Origin: Myxococcota bacterium
Lineage (GTDB): Bacteria; Myxococcota_A; Bradymonadia; UBA7976; UBA1532
DNA length: 43,604 nt
Direction of reading: 5' to 3'
NCBI GenBank assembly: GCA_023150895.1
Contig: JAKLJY010000004.1
Span: 1 to 43,604, forward strand
The notes under the pieces: model-generated
The model's database searches: none
What the model was told of the DNA's origin: nothing
What the model saw: the letters and a program-made list of their open reading frames with translations, nothing else
Program-made: the position numbers and the translations under genes
Shown here: positions 42,530 to 43,604 of the stretch, in pieces
Layout: the number at the start of each line of letters is the position of its first letter
Position numbering within the stretch: the stretch's first letter is position 1

Positions 42530-43604
42530 GCGACGGGCGACGCCGGGGCGTGCTGATCGCCGTCCTGCTGACGGCGTGCACCGCACCGACCGGCCAGGCC
42601 CCGTCCGCACCCCCACCGCCTTTGCACCTCGAGGCGCAGGTGCCCGGCGAGGTCTTCCCCGGCGGTCGAATCGACGTCCTGGGAGACGCGTTCTTGTGGG
42701 GCACCGCCGGCGAGACGGTCGTCTGGTTCGACGGGTCGCTCGATGACCGCCCCGTCGCTTTCGACTGGCCACCGCTCGAACTCGGCGCGACGCACCTGCG
42801 CCTGGGCTTCACGCCGGCGGTCCGGGCGGCGCTGCCCGCGTTCGGGGGCCGACTGACCGGTCAGCTTCGGGTCGAGTTGCATCCGGCGGACCAGCCCGGC
42901 GCCCGTCGACGGGGCGCCGTGCCCATCGACCTGACGCTGCGCGAGACCCCGCGACCGGCGTTGACGGCGATCGAGCCGGGTCCGGTCGCGCCCGGGCAGG
43001 GTCTGACCGTGGCAGGGGCCGACTTCGTCGATGGGGACGAAGGGCGGGTCCTTCTCGAGCTCGAGGGACGCTTCACCCCGGCCGATCCGGCGGTGCCGGC
43101 ACGGACCGTTCAGGCGTCGAGGCACCCGCTGGTCGAGTGGCGCGGACGCACGCAGGGCGTGTTCGCCGCGCCGACCAGCACCTTCGGCCTGGCGCCCGGG
43201 CGCTTCGAGGGTCGCGCCCGCCTCGTCGTCGAGGGCCCCGCGCAGACGTCGACGCCCTGGCTCGCCCCCGTGACGATCACGTTCGTCGGTCCCGAGCTGC
43301 CGGCGCCACCGCCGGCCACCCTCTCGCGCGGCGCCGCGCTTCACCTCGACGCTCGCGGCGCGTTGCCGCTCGATGCGGCGGCGCAGACGTCCACCCGCCT
43401 GCGGCTTCGTGGGGAACACCGGGCGCCCGACGGCACGCGCCGACCGGTCGACCTCGATTGGGTACCCGACGACGTGACCGCGGGCCGCTCCGTTCGCCTC
43501 GCCCTGCGCACCCGGTCTGCGCCCGTCGAAGACGCACCCGCGCCGCCTCCCGGCCCGGGCTGGTCACCGGGCGTCTTCACGGGGGACGTCGAACTCGTCG
43601 TCCG
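42526..43604 (+). CDS. Lipoprotein with Ig/IPT-like beta modules, cut by the right edge
   Basis: An open frame from GTG 42526, overlapping the previous stop (GTGA), runs without a stop to the window end, 359 codons. It begins SDGRRRGVLIAVLLTAC, a short lipoprotein signal with a lipobox Cys near residue 18. The mature part is beta-rich: HLEAQVPGEVFPGGRIDVLG, then at about 150 PALTAIEPGPVAPGQGLTVAG, similar to IPT/TIG-like repeats, and Pro-rich links. I do not recognise a precise family. It is the last gene of the transporter-CNBD group and may be translated with the CNBD protein. Its full length is unknown. Confidence 0.75.
   Translation, partial: MSDGRRRGVLIAVLLTACTAPTGQAPSAPPPPLHLEAQVPGEVFPGGRIDVLGDAFLWGTAGETVVWFDGSLDDRPVAFDWPPLELGATHLRLGFTPAVRAALPAFGGRLTGQLRVELHPADQPGARRRGAVPIDLTLRETPRPALTAIEPGPVAPGQGLTVAGADFVDGDEGRVLLELEGRFTPADPAVPARTVQASRHPLVEWRGRTQGVFAAPTSTFGLAPGRFEGRARLVVEGPAQTSTPWLAPVTITFVGPELPAPPPATLSRGAALHLDARGALPLDAAAQTSTRLRLRGEHRAPDGTRRPVDLDWVPDDVTAGRSVRLALRTRSAPVEDAPAPPPGPGWSPGVFTGDVELVV

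Noticed and set aside
1-43604. Mobile elements, CRISPR arrays, tRNA or rRNA genes
   Set aside because: I looked for transposase or integrase motifs, evenly spaced direct repeats and structural RNA signatures and found none. This was by eye; a tRNA scan or repeat search would settle it.

Overview
The window is GC-rich bacterial DNA that is almost wholly coding. No rRNA, tRNA, CRISPR array, insertion sequence or phage gene was seen. The content points to a diderm of the Myxococcota (former Deltaproteobacteria), possibly near Bradymonadales. The clues are many lipoproteins with clear lipoboxes, a MYXO-CTERM-like C-terminus (gene at 13397), choice-of-anchor-D repeat proteins, two Ser/Thr kinases, cytochrome c, and LPS genes (WaaA, LptF/G). 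The lineage is an inference from gene content only.

Layout. 1-1446 (minus): an edge-cut secreted protein behind a von Willebrand factor A (vWA) lipoprotein. 1804-12530 (plus): four tandem lipoproteins built from about 16 choice-of-anchor-D modules, two of them ending in a DUF2135/YfaP-like domain and one in a vWA domain, then a YkgJ-type cysteine cluster protein and a propeller-like lipoprotein. 12547-18745: a lipoprotein with a mirror-symmetric cysteine hairpin (minus), diverging from a BNR/sortilin-type repeat protein and a 1305-residue TPR-DUF3857-transglutaminase lipoprotein (plus). 18681-29718 (minus): a long same-strand run. In transcription order it holds a zinc-ribbon membrane protein, zinc-ribbon Ser/Thr kinase, Kdo transferase, SRPBCC protein, PEGA/TPR protein, sigma-region-4-like regulator, purH, purD and an LptF/LptG permease. 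29897-31471 (plus): a 5'-nucleotidase-like/tetraheme cytochrome fusion lipoprotein. 31575-35428 (minus): propeller lipoprotein coupled to a second Ser/Thr kinase. 35736-43604 (plus): TPR protein, two tandem OPT-family transporters, a Cys-rich lipoprotein, a stand-alone cyclic-nucleotide-binding protein, and a lipoprotein cut by the right edge.

Together the region encodes an extensive periplasm- or surface-facing repertoire plus signalling (two kinases, one cNMP-binding protein) and two housekeeping strands (purine synthesis, LPS assembly). Several genes are joined by 4-8 bp stop/start overlaps using GTG or TTG, which suggests translational coupling. The most unusual items are the symmetric Cys hairpin lipoprotein, the zinc-ribbon kinase/membrane-protein pair coupled to WaaA, a WaaA with Asp at the usual catalytic Glu position, the cytochrome fusion, and the perfect hairpin between the sigma-4-like gene and purH.
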